Source: Phycisphaera sp. (GTDB lineage: Bacteria > Planctomycetota > Phycisphaerae > Phycisphaerales > SM1A02). From it: DNA of 64,000 nucleotides. The stretch is taken from contig WGMP01000029.1 of assembly GCA_016124975.1 (NCBI GenBank), positions 1-64,000 of the forward strand, written 5' to 3'. The position numbers were made by a program, and so were the translations under genes. This document shows positions 18,021-26,684 of this stretch, one piece after another; within the stretch, counting starts at the first letter, position 1; every line of letters begins with the position of its first letter. The notes under the pieces were generated by a model. The model was not told where the DNA came from, searched no databases, and worked only from the letters and a program-made list of their open reading frames with translations.

Positions 18021-18117
18021 GGCGATTTTGCCGATTTCGCTCCGCCCCCGCGCCCCGCGTGCCGATGCCCGTTCTACCCTCCGCACCGCGTCCGCGGACG
18101 GGCGCCCGGAGCGAGCC

Positions 18118-18759
18118 ATGTCCACAGTGTCCCCACCTCAGTCCAAGCGTCGCTACAAGACGGTCCTCCTCTTCGGCGCCCCCGGTGCCGGCAAGGGAAC
18201 GCAGGGCAAGATCCTCGGCAAGGTGCCCGGGTTCTTCCACCTCGCGTGCGGCGATGTGTTCCGCTCGCTCGACATGGGGTCCGAGCTCGGCAGGAAGTTC
18301 ATGGCGTACTCGTCTCGCGGCGAGCTCGTGCCCGACGAGCTGACGATCGAGATGTGGAACCAGAACATGCACGCGCAGACCGTGCTCTCGATTTACAAGC
18401 CCGCGGTCGACCTTCTCGTCCTTGACGGCATCCCGCGCAACGTGACACAGGCGCGCGAACTCGAGAACCACCTCGAGGTGCTCGCGGTGCTGCACCTCGT
18501 CTGCCCCGACATCGAGGCGATGGTGACGCGCATGCGCCGCCGCGCGCTCAAGGAGAACCGCATCGACGACGCCGACGAGAAGGTGATCCGCAAGCGGTTC
18601 GAGGTCTACGAGCGCGAGACGCGGCCCGTCCTCGCCTGCTACCCGAACGAGATCATCTACGAGGTGAACGCGATGGGTTCGCCCGCCGAGGTCCTGCAGC
18701 ATGTGCTCGAGGTGATTGTGCCGATCCAGAACGAGCATTTCCGCAATCCGTTGTCGTAG
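18118..18759 (+). CDS. adenylate kinase-like nucleoside monophosphate kinase
   Basis: Balances adenine nucleotides (ATP + AMP to 2 ADP) or phosphorylates a related NMP. P-loop GAPGAGKGTQG is at residues 20-30, followed by HLACGDVFRSL (NMP-binding), LVLDGIPRN (usual DGFPR) and a LID-like stretch RMRRRALKENRIDDADEKVIRKRFEVYERETRPVLACY. The R-x-D-D pair is kept (NRIDDADEKVIRKR). The length, 213 residues, fits Adk, but the LID region is short and no Zn cysteines are seen. The usual DG(F/Y)PR has Ile. It could therefore serve another NMP. Stands alone, followed by the 77-bp tandem repeats. Confidence 0.82.
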   Translation: MSTVSPPQSKRRYKTVLLFGAPGAGKGTQGKILGKVPGFFHLACGDVFRSLDMGSELGRKFMAYSSRGELVPDELTIEMWNQNMHAQTVLSIYKPAVDLLVLDGIPRNVTQARELENHLEVLAVLHLVCPDIEAMVTRMRRRALKENRIDDADEKVIRKRFEVYERETRPVLACYPNEIIYEVNAMGSPAEVLQHVLEVIVPIQNEHFRNPLS

Positions 18760-19007
18760 CGGTCGCCGCTGCGGCGGCTCCCTCTGGTGCTGGGGATGCG
18801 GATGGTGATCGCGCCGCTGCGGCGGCGTGATTTGAGCGGTCGCCGCTGCGGCGGCTCCCTCTGGTGCTGGGGATGCGGATGGTGATCGCGCCGCTGCGGC
18901 GGCGTGAGTTGAGCGGTCGCCGCTGCGGCGGCTTCCTCTGGTGCTATGGATGCGGGTCGTGTTCGCGCCGCTGCGGCGGCGTGGTTTGAGCGCGCCGCTG
19001 CGGGCGG
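18758..19007. repeat. three 77-bp tandem repeats rich in GCCGC palindromes
   Basis: A 77-bp unit begins at 18758, 18835 and 18912 and a fourth partial copy begins at 18989. Each unit carries GCCGCTGCGGCGGC twice, able to fold into GC hairpins. It fills the whole 248-bp space between the convergent adk-like and PDZ genes; perhaps it works as a bidirectional terminator. No coding potential is seen. Confidence 0.85.
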
Positions 19008-20165
19008 CTAGAGGCCCGCGCCTGCGCGGAGGGACCTCAGTTCGGCGGCGAGCGTTTCGAGCCTGGCCTGGACGGACGGATCGATCGAGGGCTCGCTCGA
19101 CGGTTCGATCGTCGCCGCTGCGTTGGCCGCCCCCGCGAGGTCGCCCGCTCCCGCTGCGCCAATCTCGGCCGCGATCTCGTCGAGCTTCTCCCTGATCTTG
19201 CGCACGCCCTCCGGGTCTGCTCCCGCGAGCTGCAGCCTCATGATCTCCTTGCGGAGGCTCTGCACGGTCGCGGGTGGGAAGCGCTCGCGCGGGTCGCCGC
19301 GATCGGGAAACTCGACCGTCTGCGCCGAGGGCAGGAACCGCTGCGAAGCGACCTGCGCGCGAGCGCGCCGCTCGAGCGACACGGCGTTCACCGCAGGGCC
19401 CGCCGGATCGCCGAACTTGTCGAGTTCCTCCGTGGACCCAAGCCGCAGCGAGAGCTTGATGTCGTCGGTCTGCTCGCTTCCATCGGCGGCGAGCTGGGGC
19501 CGCCCCGCCGCATCGCGCTTGGCGCGACGGACGACGAGCTTCACCTCGGCGGCGGGCGGAAGCGTCTGCACGACGCGGATCAGGTCGGCGCGATCGATGA
19601 TGCGGGTTCCGTTGATGTCGAGGACGGCGTCGCCGATCTGCAGGACGCGCTCCGCGGGCATGCCCGCGATGAGGCCCGTGATGCGTACGCCGCCATCGCG
19701 CCCGTCGAACCCGTCCATGCGCACGCCAAGCGCGCCGCGCGGCGCATGCAGGATCCGCGACTCAAGCACGGCCACCAGCGCGTTGCGCGCTTCGGGCGAA
19801 AGGTCCTTTCGGAGGAGGAGCGCCATGAGCTCCTCGGGCGAATCCCGCCGCGCGCGGATCTGAGCGCGCGCAGATGCCCGCTCCGCGTAGGTCTCCGCAT
19901 CGAGCTGCCGCGCGAGGCGAACGAGCTCGCCGTCGACATCGATCCGCGACAGGTCGGCATCGGTCGGCAGCGCGGGCACAGGCGCCGTCGGCAGCACGAC
20001 CCGCCGCCCTGCCTCCGCGCCTGCGCCGAGCGGGATCTCGAAGTCGCCCTCGACGCCGCCGCGCGGGTTCACCTCAACGGGGACACGCGGCACCGTCTGC
20101 GCGGCACGGTTCTCAGCCTGCGCGGCCAGCCCGAGGACAAGCGAAAGTGCGGCTTCGGAAAGCAC
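19008..20165 (-). CDS. exported PDZ-domain protein
   Basis: 385 residues. A short hydrophobic start (LSEAALSLVLGLAAQA) looks like a signal peptide. One PDZ domain spans about residues 145-215: GVRMDG..GGVRITGLIAGMPAERVLQIGDAVLDINGTRIIDRADLIRVVQTLPPAAEVKLVVRRAKRD, with the usual carboxylate-binding loop region. No protease domain is seen, so it is likely an adaptor or scaffold. The C-terminal part is Ala/Asp-rich with predicted helices. The GTG start at 20165 is supported by TACCCT ending 6 nt upstream (20172-20177). Function unknown. Confidence 0.72.
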   Translation of the reverse strand: MLSEAALSLVLGLAAQAENRAAQTVPRVPVEVNPRGGVEGDFEIPLGAGAEAGRRVVLPTAPVPALPTDADLSRIDVDGELVRLARQLDAETYAERASARAQIRARRDSPEELMALLLRKDLSPEARNALVAVLESRILHAPRGALGVRMDGFDGRDGGVRITGLIAGMPAERVLQIGDAVLDINGTRIIDRADLIRVVQTLPPAAEVKLVVRRAKRDAAGRPQLAADGSEQTDDIKLSLRLGSTEELDKFGDPAGPAVNAVSLERRARAQVASQRFLPSAQTVEFPDRGDPRERFPPATVQSLRKEIMRLQLAGADPEGVRKIREKLDEIAAEIGAAGAGDLAGAANAAATIEPSSEPSIDPSVQARLETLAAELRSLRAGAGL

Positions 20166-20171
20166 GGAGAG

Positions 20172-20177
20172 AGGGTA
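20172..20177 (-). promoter_or_regulatory. TACCCT -10 box, 6 nt before PDZ-gene GTG
   Basis: Minus-strand TACCCT-N6-GTG, no ribosome site. Same arrangement as for dapA, recJ and others. Confidence 0.5.
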
Positions 20178-20281
20178 GCACGGGATCGGGCCGCGTCACG
20201 CGGCTGTGGGCCGCTTTCACGGAAACGCGGCAAAACCGCGGGGAAATGCCACACGCGGGTCCCTCGCGCGGCCGCCTCGGC

Positions 20282-21403
20282 TCACTCGCCGAGCACCGCC
20301 GCGACCGCGCGGGTGCGCTGCGCGATCCAGTCGATCAGGTTCAGGCTCGCCTTCAGGAACGGTTCCGCGGGGATCCCCGCGAAGTCGCCGTCGCGCGCGA
20401 TCGGCGAGGCCGCCTCGGCCATGATGGCCGACATCATGAGCCACGGGACGAGCGGCGCGATCTCCGCAAGCTCGATCGCGGGCGCGGCCGCATAGCCCGT
20501 GGCGAACGAGCGCAGATTCTCGGGGTCGAGGCCGACGGGCCACGCGAGCGGGTTCTCGCCCACGCGCTGGCGGATCGAGAACTGCAGCATGGCGTTGGCG
20601 ATCTCGGCCGCGATCGACTCGTGGCGCGCGCTGTCGAAGTCGATGACCGCGGCGAGCACATCGCCCGACCAGAGCGTGTTCCCGGGGTGGAAGTCGCCGT
20701 GGCAGATGGCGGTGCGCTGCATCGCGAGGCCCTTCGCGTTCAGCTTCGACTCGACGCGGTCGAGATGCGCGAGCATCCCGTCGACGGAGGCCTGCAGCGA
20801 GACGGCCGTCTCTGCGGACGCGCTCTCGCACGCGCGCTCGAGCGCTTGGCGAAGCGTCGTGCGGACCGAGGCGAAGGCGCTGAATCCGCCGAGCGGGAGC
20901 TCATCGAGAAGCTCGAGCCCCGCGAAGGCGCCATGGAGCCGCGAAAGCGCGATGCCCGCCGCACGCGCCTGCTCGGCGTGGCGGGCGTAGCGCGTGCCAG
21001 GCACCCACACGAAGAGCTCGTAGAGCCGGCTGTCGAGCTCGAGGAGCGTGCCGCCCGTCCGAAGCGAGACCAGCGAGGCGACGGGCACGCCCGACTTGGC
21101 GGCGATCTGCTGCAGGCGGTGGCTCGCGGTGGCGCGGTCGCGCTCGCGATCGGCGACCCGTCCGCTCGCGCGGCGCTTGAGGAGGTGCTCGCCGCGCTCG
21201 GTGACGAGCTTCAGCTTGGCCGCGCGGCGCGAACCGCGGCGATACTCGCGGATCGCGCTGATGACGCCGAGGTCGTAGTGCGAGAGGACCTGCGCGATCT
21301 CGTGCGCGGTGAAGCGCTCGCGGCGCGAGTCCGACGCTCCGTGGCCATCGGCCCGCGGGTGCGGTGCGTCGTTCTGGGCGTTGGGCTCGTGCTTCTCGGC
21401 CAC
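20282..21403 (-). CDS. phosphotransferase (APH/choline kinase-like)
   Basis: 373 residues with the aminoglycoside phosphotransferase-type kinase fold. Brenner motif HGDFHPGN is present (CHGDFHPGNTLWSGD, about residues 225-239) and the metal-binding VIDFDSAR follows, where DFD replaces the usual DWE/DFE. The N-lobe has LLKRRA with a probable ATP Lys. Such proteins phosphorylate small molecules (homoserine, choline, sugars) or proteins; nothing here identifies the substrate, and antibiotic resistance should not be assumed. It lies last in the minus-strand run tpiA-secG-yicC-this gene, 60 nt after yicC. Confidence 0.8.
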   Translation of the reverse strand: MAEKHEPNAQNDAPHPRADGHGASDSRRERFTAHEIAQVLSHYDLGVISAIREYRRGSRRAAKLKLVTERGEHLLKRRASGRVADRERDRATASHRLQQIAAKSGVPVASLVSLRTGGTLLELDSRLYELFVWVPGTRYARHAEQARAAGIALSRLHGAFAGLELLDELPLGGFSAFASVRTTLRQALERACESASAETAVSLQASVDGMLAHLDRVESKLNAKGLAMQRTAICHGDFHPGNTLWSGDVLAAVIDFDSARHESIAAEIANAMLQFSIRQRVGENPLAWPVGLDPENLRSFATGYAAAPAIELAEIAPLVPWLMMSAIMAEAASPIARDGDFAGIPAEPFLKASLNLIDWIAQRTRAVAAVLGE

Positions 21404-21463
21404 GGCGGTCGGTCGCTGGCGGTGTGCGCAGGTGAGGCGGCCGCGCGCTCGGCGGCTCTCCGT

Positions 21464-22354
21464 CTATTCGGCGTTCGCCGCCTGCTCCTTGATACGGTCG
21501 ATCGAGGTCTTCATCTCGACGACCCGCCGCGCAATTCCCACATCCTGCGACTTGCTCGCGATCGTGTTCGCCTCACGCAGCATCTCCTGCGACAGGAAGT
21601 CGAGCGTGCGGCCCGCGGGTTCGGGGTGCGCGGGCGAGATCACGCCGTCGAACTGCTCGAGGTGGCCCGAGAGCCGCGCGACCTCCTCGGCAATGTCGGA
21701 GCGCTCGGCGAAGACGGCGACCTCGCGCAGGAGGTCGGTCTCGGCGGCGACGGCGCCGACTTCGGCGAGCAGCGTGTTCATGCGGGTGCGCAGGCGCTCC
21801 TGATAGGCCGTCGACGCCTGCGGCGCGAGGCGCGCGATGTCGGAGAGCGCGTCGCGGAGGATCGCGCCGTGACGGCTGAGTTCGGCTCGGATCGACTCGC
21901 CTTCGCGGGCGCGCATCTCGAGGACGCGCGCGCACGCCTCGTCGAGAAGACGAAGGACGACGGGCCGCGCGAACTCGACGATCTTCTCGACGCCGTCGGT
22001 GCGGAGGACGCCCGGCACCGCGAGGAGCGCGCCGAGGTCGACCGTGGCGCGGTCGCGGAGCTCGACGGGAAGCGCGGCGAGAAGCGCGGTGAGCGCGGTT
22101 CGCGCGGCGTCTGGGTTCACCTCCGCCGCCGCGACTGCGCCGCCGGGGACGAAGCGCACGAGCACCATCACGCTGCCGCGGCCAAGCCTGCGCGCGACGG
22201 CGGCCTCGATCTCTGCCTCGAGGGTCGAGAGTTCCTCGGGAAGGCGCACAGTCGCCTTGAAGAAGCGGTTGTTGACGCTCTTCACCTCGACGGCGAAACG
22301 GCAGCCCTCCGCGTCAGCGGCGGCGGCGCCGAAACCTGTCATCGAGCGGATCAT
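21464..22354 (-). CDS. yicC: YicC-family endoribonuclease
   Basis: YicC proteins are endoribonucleases, linked in E. coli to turnover of a small RNA and conserved in stationary phase functions. The start MIRSMTGFGAA is the family hallmark, followed by VEVKSVNNRFFK and LRLPE-like VRLPEELSTLE; the C-terminal DUF1732 part has GRTLDFLSQEMLREANTIASKS-(Q)-D and the final VVEMKTSIDRIKEQAAN, all typical. 296 residues is the normal length. The ATG follows the secG stop by 18 nt, indicating cotranscription. Confidence 0.92.
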   Translation of the reverse strand: MIRSMTGFGAAAADAEGCRFAVEVKSVNNRFFKATVRLPEELSTLEAEIEAAVARRLGRGSVMVLVRFVPGGAVAAAEVNPDAARTALTALLAALPVELRDRATVDLGALLAVPGVLRTDGVEKIVEFARPVVLRLLDEACARVLEMRAREGESIRAELSRHGAILRDALSDIARLAPQASTAYQERLRTRMNTLLAEVGAVAAETDLLREVAVFAERSDIAEEVARLSGHLEQFDGVISPAHPEPAGRTLDFLSQEMLREANTIASKSQDVGIARRVVEMKTSIDRIKEQAANAE

Positions 22355-22372
22355 GGTCGTGGAGCCTTCGGC

Positions 22373-22855
22373 TCAGCCGCCCGCGGGCGGAGTGGCGGGG
22401 TCGGCCGCTGGAGTGTCGGTCGGCGCGGGCGCGGGGACCGGCGCAGGCGTCTCCGCGGGCACGGTGGGAGCAGCATCGGCGGGCGCGGGCGCGGGTTCGG
22501 TCGCAGGGTTTGCCGCATCGCCCGACGGGAGCGTCGGCTCGAGGCCAGCGCCGGGGGCCGCAAGCGGATCGGTCGCAGGCGCCGTGTCGGCGACGGGCTC
22601 GACGGGGGTCGAGCGGATGATGTTGCCCGTGATGTTGAGGCCGATCGCGAGGAGCAGGTAAATCCCGAACGCCGTGATCGTCGCCACGGTGAGCGCGTCG
22701 CCCGTGCGGCCACCGAAGGCCGTGTCGGTTCCGCCACCGCCGCCGAACGCGCCCGAGAGTCCGCCGCCCTGCGGGCGCTGAACCAGGATGATCAGGACGA
22801 GCGCAACCGCCGTCACGAAGAAGAGAAGCGTCAGGATGGTGAAGAGGAAGCTCAT
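22373..22855 (-). CDS. secG: preprotein translocase subunit SecG, extended
   Basis: Small SecYEG subunit in the inner membrane. Two transmembrane helices (about residues 3-24 and 55-76) flank the family motif LVQRPQGGGLSGAFGGGGG-TDTAFGGRTGD, with LVQ..KGGGL and a Ser/Gly loop in other SecG proteins. Length 160 is about twice that of E. coli SecG-like cores: residues 85-160 form a Pro/Ala/Thr-rich tail (repeated PAP, TDTPAADPATPPAGG) of low complexity. Start ATG 22855 is chosen over the longer frame because it begins directly at the first helix. Located 52 nt behind tpiA, a neighbour relation seen in many bacteria. Confidence 0.92.
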   Translation of the reverse strand: MSFLFTILTLLFFVTAVALVLIILVQRPQGGGLSGAFGGGGGTDTAFGGRTGDALTVATITAFGIYLLLAIGLNITGNIIRSTPVEPVADTAPATDPLAAPGAGLEPTLPSGDAANPATEPAPAPADAAPTVPAETPAPVPAPAPTDTPAADPATPPAGG

Positions 22856-22907
22856 GGCGTTGATGATCCGTTCAAGCGCACGCCGCGGGCGGGTTCGCGA
22901 CCGAGGC

Positions 22908-23678
22908 TCATCGGCGCGCGGCGGCCTCGATGATGGCGGCGAAGTCGGCCGCGACCAGCGAGGCACCCCCGACCAGACCGCCGTCGATCTCCTCAGAGGC
23001 GAAGAGTTCGGCGGCGTTGCGGGCGTTCACAGAGCCCCCGTAGATAATGCGGGTGCGCTCAGCGAATCGACCACTATACAGCCTCCCAAGCGTCTTCCGC
23101 GCGGTGGCGTGCGCGGCGGTTGCGTCCGAGGGCGTCGCGGTTCGACCTGTCCCGATCGCCCAGACGGGTTCGTAGGCGACGACGAGCGAGGCGAGCGCGT
23201 TCTCGGAATGCCCCGTGAGCGAGCCGCAGAGCTGCGACTCGATGACCGCATCGGCCTCGCCACGCTCGCGCTCGGAGAGGGTCTCTCCGACGCAGAGGAC
23301 GGGGACGAGGCCGGCGTCGAGGGCACGGGCGATCTTTCGCGCGAGGAGTGCGTCGTCCTCGCCGAGGCCATGGCGGCGCTCAGAATGACCGATAAGCACA
23401 TGGGTGCAGCCCGAGTCGCGGAGCATGCTCGCGCTGATCTGCCCCGTGAAGGCGCCGTGGGTCTCGGCGGAGCAGTCCTGGCCACCGACGCGTAGGTCCC
23501 GCGACTCGACGGCGCGCGCGTCACCGAGGTAGACGAATGGCGGGAAGACCACGCACTCGACGGCGCGGCCCGCGGCGGCGGCGGCGGTGGCGCGCGCAAG
23601 CTCGGCGGCACCCGCGCGGGTGAGGTTCATCTTCCAGTTGCCGCCGACGAAAGGCGTGCGAGAGTCGCGGGTGGCCAT
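22908..23678 (-). CDS. tpiA: triosephosphate isomerase
   Basis: Interconverts dihydroxyacetone phosphate and glyceraldehyde 3-phosphate. All active-site pieces are seen: GGNWKMN (catalytic Lys), HVLIGHSERR (catalytic His), VVAYEPVWAIGTG (catalytic Glu, phosphate loop 6), YGGSVNARNA and DGGLVGGASL. 256 residues is normal. TAGGCT ends 6 nt before the ATG (23685-23690), again a leaderless layout. First gene of the run tpiA-secG-yicC-phosphotransferase; divergent from alaS with a long inverted repeat between them. Confidence 0.97.
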   Translation of the reverse strand: MATRDSRTPFVGGNWKMNLTRAGAAELARATAAAAAGRAVECVVFPPFVYLGDARAVESRDLRVGGQDCSAETHGAFTGQISASMLRDSGCTHVLIGHSERRHGLGEDDALLARKIARALDAGLVPVLCVGETLSERERGEADAVIESQLCGSLTGHSENALASLVVAYEPVWAIGTGRTATPSDATAAHATARKTLGRLYSGRFAERTRIIYGGSVNARNAAELFASEEIDGGLVGGASLVAADFAAIIEAAARR

Positions 23679-23684
23679 GTGCGC

Positions 23685-23690
23685 AGCCTA
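23685..23690 (-). promoter_or_regulatory. TAGGCT -10 box, 6 nt before tpiA ATG
   Basis: Minus-strand TAGGCT-N6-ATG. No Shine-Dalgarno sequence. Confidence 0.5.
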
Positions 23691-23696
23691 CCCCAG

Positions 23697-23759
23697 AAAC
23701 GGTGCTTGGCATGTGCCGAGAGGTGCCGTGGACCCGCTGACCCATGCCAGGCACCGTTT
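23697..23759. repeat. 17-bp inverted repeat between tpiA and alaS
   Basis: AAACGGTGCTTGGCATG (23697-23713) pairs with CATGCCAGGCACCGTTT (23743-23759) with one G-U type mismatch and a 29-nt loop that contains another GGTGCC. It occupies most of the 123-bp divergent region, between the two promoters. Part of the GGTGCC...GGCACC motif repeats inside the loop. Possibly an extragenic repeat or a shared operator. Confidence 0.6.
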
Positions 23760-23801
23760 CCTTCTCTGGGAACCGTTTCCATCTATCCTTCCCCTCCTCA
23801 T

Positions 23802-26669
23802 ATGCCGCGCCCCACCACCGCCGCCGAGATCCGCAAGGCCTTCATCGACTTCTTCGTCGAGAAGGCAGGCCACACCTTCGCCCCGTCGAGCCCCGTCGTC
23901 CCACACGACGACCCGACCCTGCTCTTCACCAACGCGGGCATGAACCAGTTCAAGGATGTGTTCCTCGGCCGCGGCAAGCGCCCCTACACCCGCGCCGTCA
24001 ACACCCAGAAGTGCATTCGCGCCGGCGGCAAGCACAACGACCTCGAGGATGTGGGCAAGGACACCTATCACCACACCTTCTTCGAGATGCTCGGCAACTG
24101 GTCCTTCGGCGACTACTTCAAGGAAGAGTCGATCCGCTGGGGGTTCGAGCTCCTCACCAAGGTCTACGGCCTCGACCCGAACCGCCTCTACGCGACCTGG
24201 TTCGAAGGCAACGCCGCCGCTGGGCTCGAGCCCGACCTCGACGCCAAGCGCATTTGGGAATCGCTCCTCCCCGCGGGCCATGTCCTGCCGGGAAACATGA
24301 AGGACAACTTCTGGGAGATGGGCGACACGGGCCCGTGCGGTCCGTGCACCGAGATCCACTTCGACCGGATCGGCGGCGGCCGCAACGCCGCGTCGAAGGT
24401 GAACTCGGGCGACCCCGATGTCCTCGAGATCTGGAACCATGTGTTCATCCAGTTCAACCGCGAGCCCGACAAGAGCCTGAAGCCGCTCCCCGCGAAGCAT
24501 GTCGACACGGGCATGGGCTTCGAGCGACTCGTCTCGGTGATCCAGGACAAGCGCTCGAACTACGACACCGACATCTGGGCGCCCGTCTTCGAGGCGATCC
24601 GCGTGCGCACGGGCGCGCGCGCCTACTCGGGCAAGCTCGACGACCACACCGACATCGCCTACCGCGTGATCGCAGACCACATCCGCTGCCTCACGATGGC
24701 GCTCACCGACGGCGCCACGCCGTCGAACGAAGGCCGCGGCTATGTGCTGCGCCGCATTTTGCGCCGCGCCGTGCGCCACGGGCACCAGACCCTCGGCGTG
24801 CGCGGGCCGTTCCTCAAGGACCTCGTGCCAGCGGTCGTCGCGAGCCTCGGCGGCGCGTTCCCCGAGCTTGCGCCCGCCGCGAAGCGCGTTGCGCAGCTCA
24901 TCGAGGACGAGGAGATCCAGTTCGGGAAGACGCTCGAGCGCGGCCTCGCGCTCTTCGCCGACGCCGCCGCGCGCGTCAAGAAAGCGGGCGGAAAGACCAT
25001 CTCCGCCGACGATGCGTTCCGCCTGCACGACACCTGGGGCTTCCCCATCGACCTCACGCAGGTGATGGCCGAGGAAGCGGGCCTGACCGTCGATGTCGCG
25101 GGCTACGAGACGCTCATGGAGGCCGCGCGCGAGAAGAGCCGCTCGGCCGGCGGCGCGGAGACGGGCATGCACTTCCCGCCCGACGCGATCGCGAAGCTTG
25201 AGGAACTCGGCGCGAAGCCGACCGACGACCACGGCAAGTTCGCGGGCAAGCCGACGAGCGCAACGCTCATGGCGATCTGGAACGGCCACGACTTCGACGA
25301 GACCGCGGAGGCAGACTCGACGGGACTCCTCGCCTTCGTCTTCGACAAGACCCCGATGTACGCCGAGATGGGCGGACAGGTCGCCGACCACGGCACCTTC
25401 CGCGTCGACCGCGCACGCGGCCACGGCAGCGACCTCGAGCGCTCGTCGGGCGGAAACAGCGTGTTCGTGGTCGAGGATGTCCAGCGCGCGGGCAGCTATG
25501 TGCTCCACATCGGCCGCGTGAAGCAAGGCCGCTTCTCGTGCGGCGAGTCGGGACAGCTCATGCTCGAGCGCGACCGCCGCGAGTCGATCCGCGCGAACCA
25601 CAGCGCCACGCACATGCTGAACCTCGCGCTGCGCGCCGTCGCGGGCGACGAAGTCGAGCAGAAGGGCTCGCTCGTCGACGACGAGAAGCTGCGCTTCGAC
25701 TACGCAGCGAAGGCCGCGCTCACGATCGACCAGATCAGGGAGGTCGAGCGTCGCGTGAATGACGCCATCAAGGCGAACCTTGCGGTGGACGCCCGTGAAG
25801 TCCCGCTCGAGAAGGCCCGCACGATCAGCGGCGTGCGCGCCGTGTTCGGCGAGCGCTACCCAGACCCCGTGCGCGTCGTGTCGATCGGCGCGCCCGTCGC
25901 CGAGCTCGTCGCGAAGCCCGACAACCCGAAGTGGCGCGAGCTGTCGATCGAGTTCTGCGGCGGCACGCATCTCGGCACGATGGGCGAGGCGAAGCAGTTC
26001 GTGCTCTTGAGCGAAGGTGGCCTCGCCGCAGGCGTGCGCCGCGTGTTCGCGCTGACGGGTCCGCGCGCGATGGCCGCGCAGATGGCGGCCGACAACCTCG
26101 CGCAGCAGATCAAGGACGCCGCGAAGCTCGACGGCGAGGCACTCGCGAAGGAGATCGCGGAGATCGCAAAGCTGATGGAGACGCTCGAGATCGGCGCCGT
26201 CGCGAAGGTCGAGCTCGACCGCTCGATGGAGCCGCTGCGCGAGCGCGCGAAGGCCGCGCGCAAGCAGGCCGAAGGCGCCGCGCGCGACGCGGCGGTCGCA
26301 CAGGCGCGCGAGATCGCCGATGCGCACGCGAAGAAGGACGCCACGAAGCCCCTCGTCGCCATGATCAACGGCGCCGACGCGCCCGCGCTCCTCGCCGCGA
26401 TCGACTGCGCCCGCGCCAAGCTCGGCGACACGCCGATCCTCTTCCTCTCCCCCGACTTCGATGCAGGCAAGGTGGCGATCGCCGCCACGAGCCCGAAGCC
26501 CGCGATCGACAAGGGCCTCAAGGCCGGCGACTGGGTGAAGGCCGCGGCGCAGGCGTGCGGCGGCGCCGGCGGAGGCCGCCCCGACACTGCGCAGGCGGGC
26601 GGCAAGGACCCGTCGAAGACCCGCGAGGCGCTCGAAGCGGCGCAAGCGTTTGCGGCTGGCAAGGCGTAA
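23802..26669 (+). CDS. alaS: alanyl-tRNA synthetase
   Basis: Charges tRNA-Ala. The 955-residue protein has the class II core (FTNAGMNQFKDVFLG, HHTFFEMLGNWSFGDYFK, GMGFERL), the editing domain with HSATH near residue 600 and CGGTH near 718 (Zn ligands H-x-x-x-H and C-x-x-x-H), a coiled coil and the C-Ala domain ending in the Gly-rich [15 protein letters not shown] segment. Start ATG 23802 is the natural N-terminus (TAAEIRKAFIDFFVEKAGH); TATCCT lies 12 nt upstream. The last about 360 nt have a second copy at 28408-28770, beyond a toxin-antitoxin module; the copy used here differs from it mostly at third codon positions. Confidence 0.98.
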   Translation: MPRPTTAAEIRKAFIDFFVEKAGHTFAPSSPVVPHDDPTLLFTNAGMNQFKDVFLGRGKRPYTRAVNTQKCIRAGGKHNDLEDVGKDTYHHTFFEMLGNWSFGDYFKEESIRWGFELLTKVYGLDPNRLYATWFEGNAAAGLEPDLDAKRIWESLLPAGHVLPGNMKDNFWEMGDTGPCGPCTEIHFDRIGGGRNAASKVNSGDPDVLEIWNHVFIQFNREPDKSLKPLPAKHVDTGMGFERLVSVIQDKRSNYDTDIWAPVFEAIRVRTGARAYSGKLDDHTDIAYRVIADHIRCLTMALTDGATPSNEGRGYVLRRILRRAVRHGHQTLGVRGPFLKDLVPAVVASLGGAFPELAPAAKRVAQLIEDEEIQFGKTLERGLALFADAAARVKKAGGKTISADDAFRLHDTWGFPIDLTQVMAEEAGLTVDVAGYETLMEAAREKSRSAGGAETGMHFPPDAIAKLEELGAKPTDDHGKFAGKPTSATLMAIWNGHDFDETAEADSTGLLAFVFDKTPMYAEMGGQVADHGTFRVDRARGHGSDLERSSGGNSVFVVEDVQRAGSYVLHIGRVKQGRFSCGESGQLMLERDRRESIRANHSATHMLNLALRAVAGDEVEQKGSLVDDEKLRFDYAAKAALTIDQIREVERRVNDAIKANLAVDAREVPLEKARTISGVRAVFGERYPDPVRVVSIGAPVAELVAKPDNPKWRELSIEFCGGTHLGTMGEAKQFVLLSEGGLAAGVRRVFALTGPRAMAAQMAADNLAQQIKDAAKLDGEALAKEIAEIAKLMETLEIGAVAKVELDRSMEPLRERAKAARKQAEGAARDAAVAQAREIADAHAKKDATKPLVAMINGADAPALLAAIDCARAKLGDTPILFLSPDFDAGKVAIAATSPKPAIDKGLKAGDWVKAAAQACGGAGGGRPDTAQAGGKDPSKTREALEAAQAFAAGKA
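26323..26669 (+). repeat. left copy of alaS 3'-end direct repeat
   Basis: This in-frame end of alaS is matched by 28422-28770 (similarity reaching back to about 26309/28408). About 18-19 base differences in 350, of which only four or so change an amino acid (for example AHAKKDATK versus AHTKKDATQ). Confidence 0.9.
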
Positions 26670-26684
26670 GCGAAGGGCACGCGC

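Noticed and set aside
18758-18988. CRISPR-like array
   Set aside because: Perfect 77-bp tandem units without spacers; simple tandem repeat.
20282-21403. Antibiotic resistance gene (aminoglycoside phosphotransferase)
   Set aside because: The kinase fold is shared with many metabolic kinases, and the gene sits in a housekeeping run (tpiA-secG-yicC) without mobile context.
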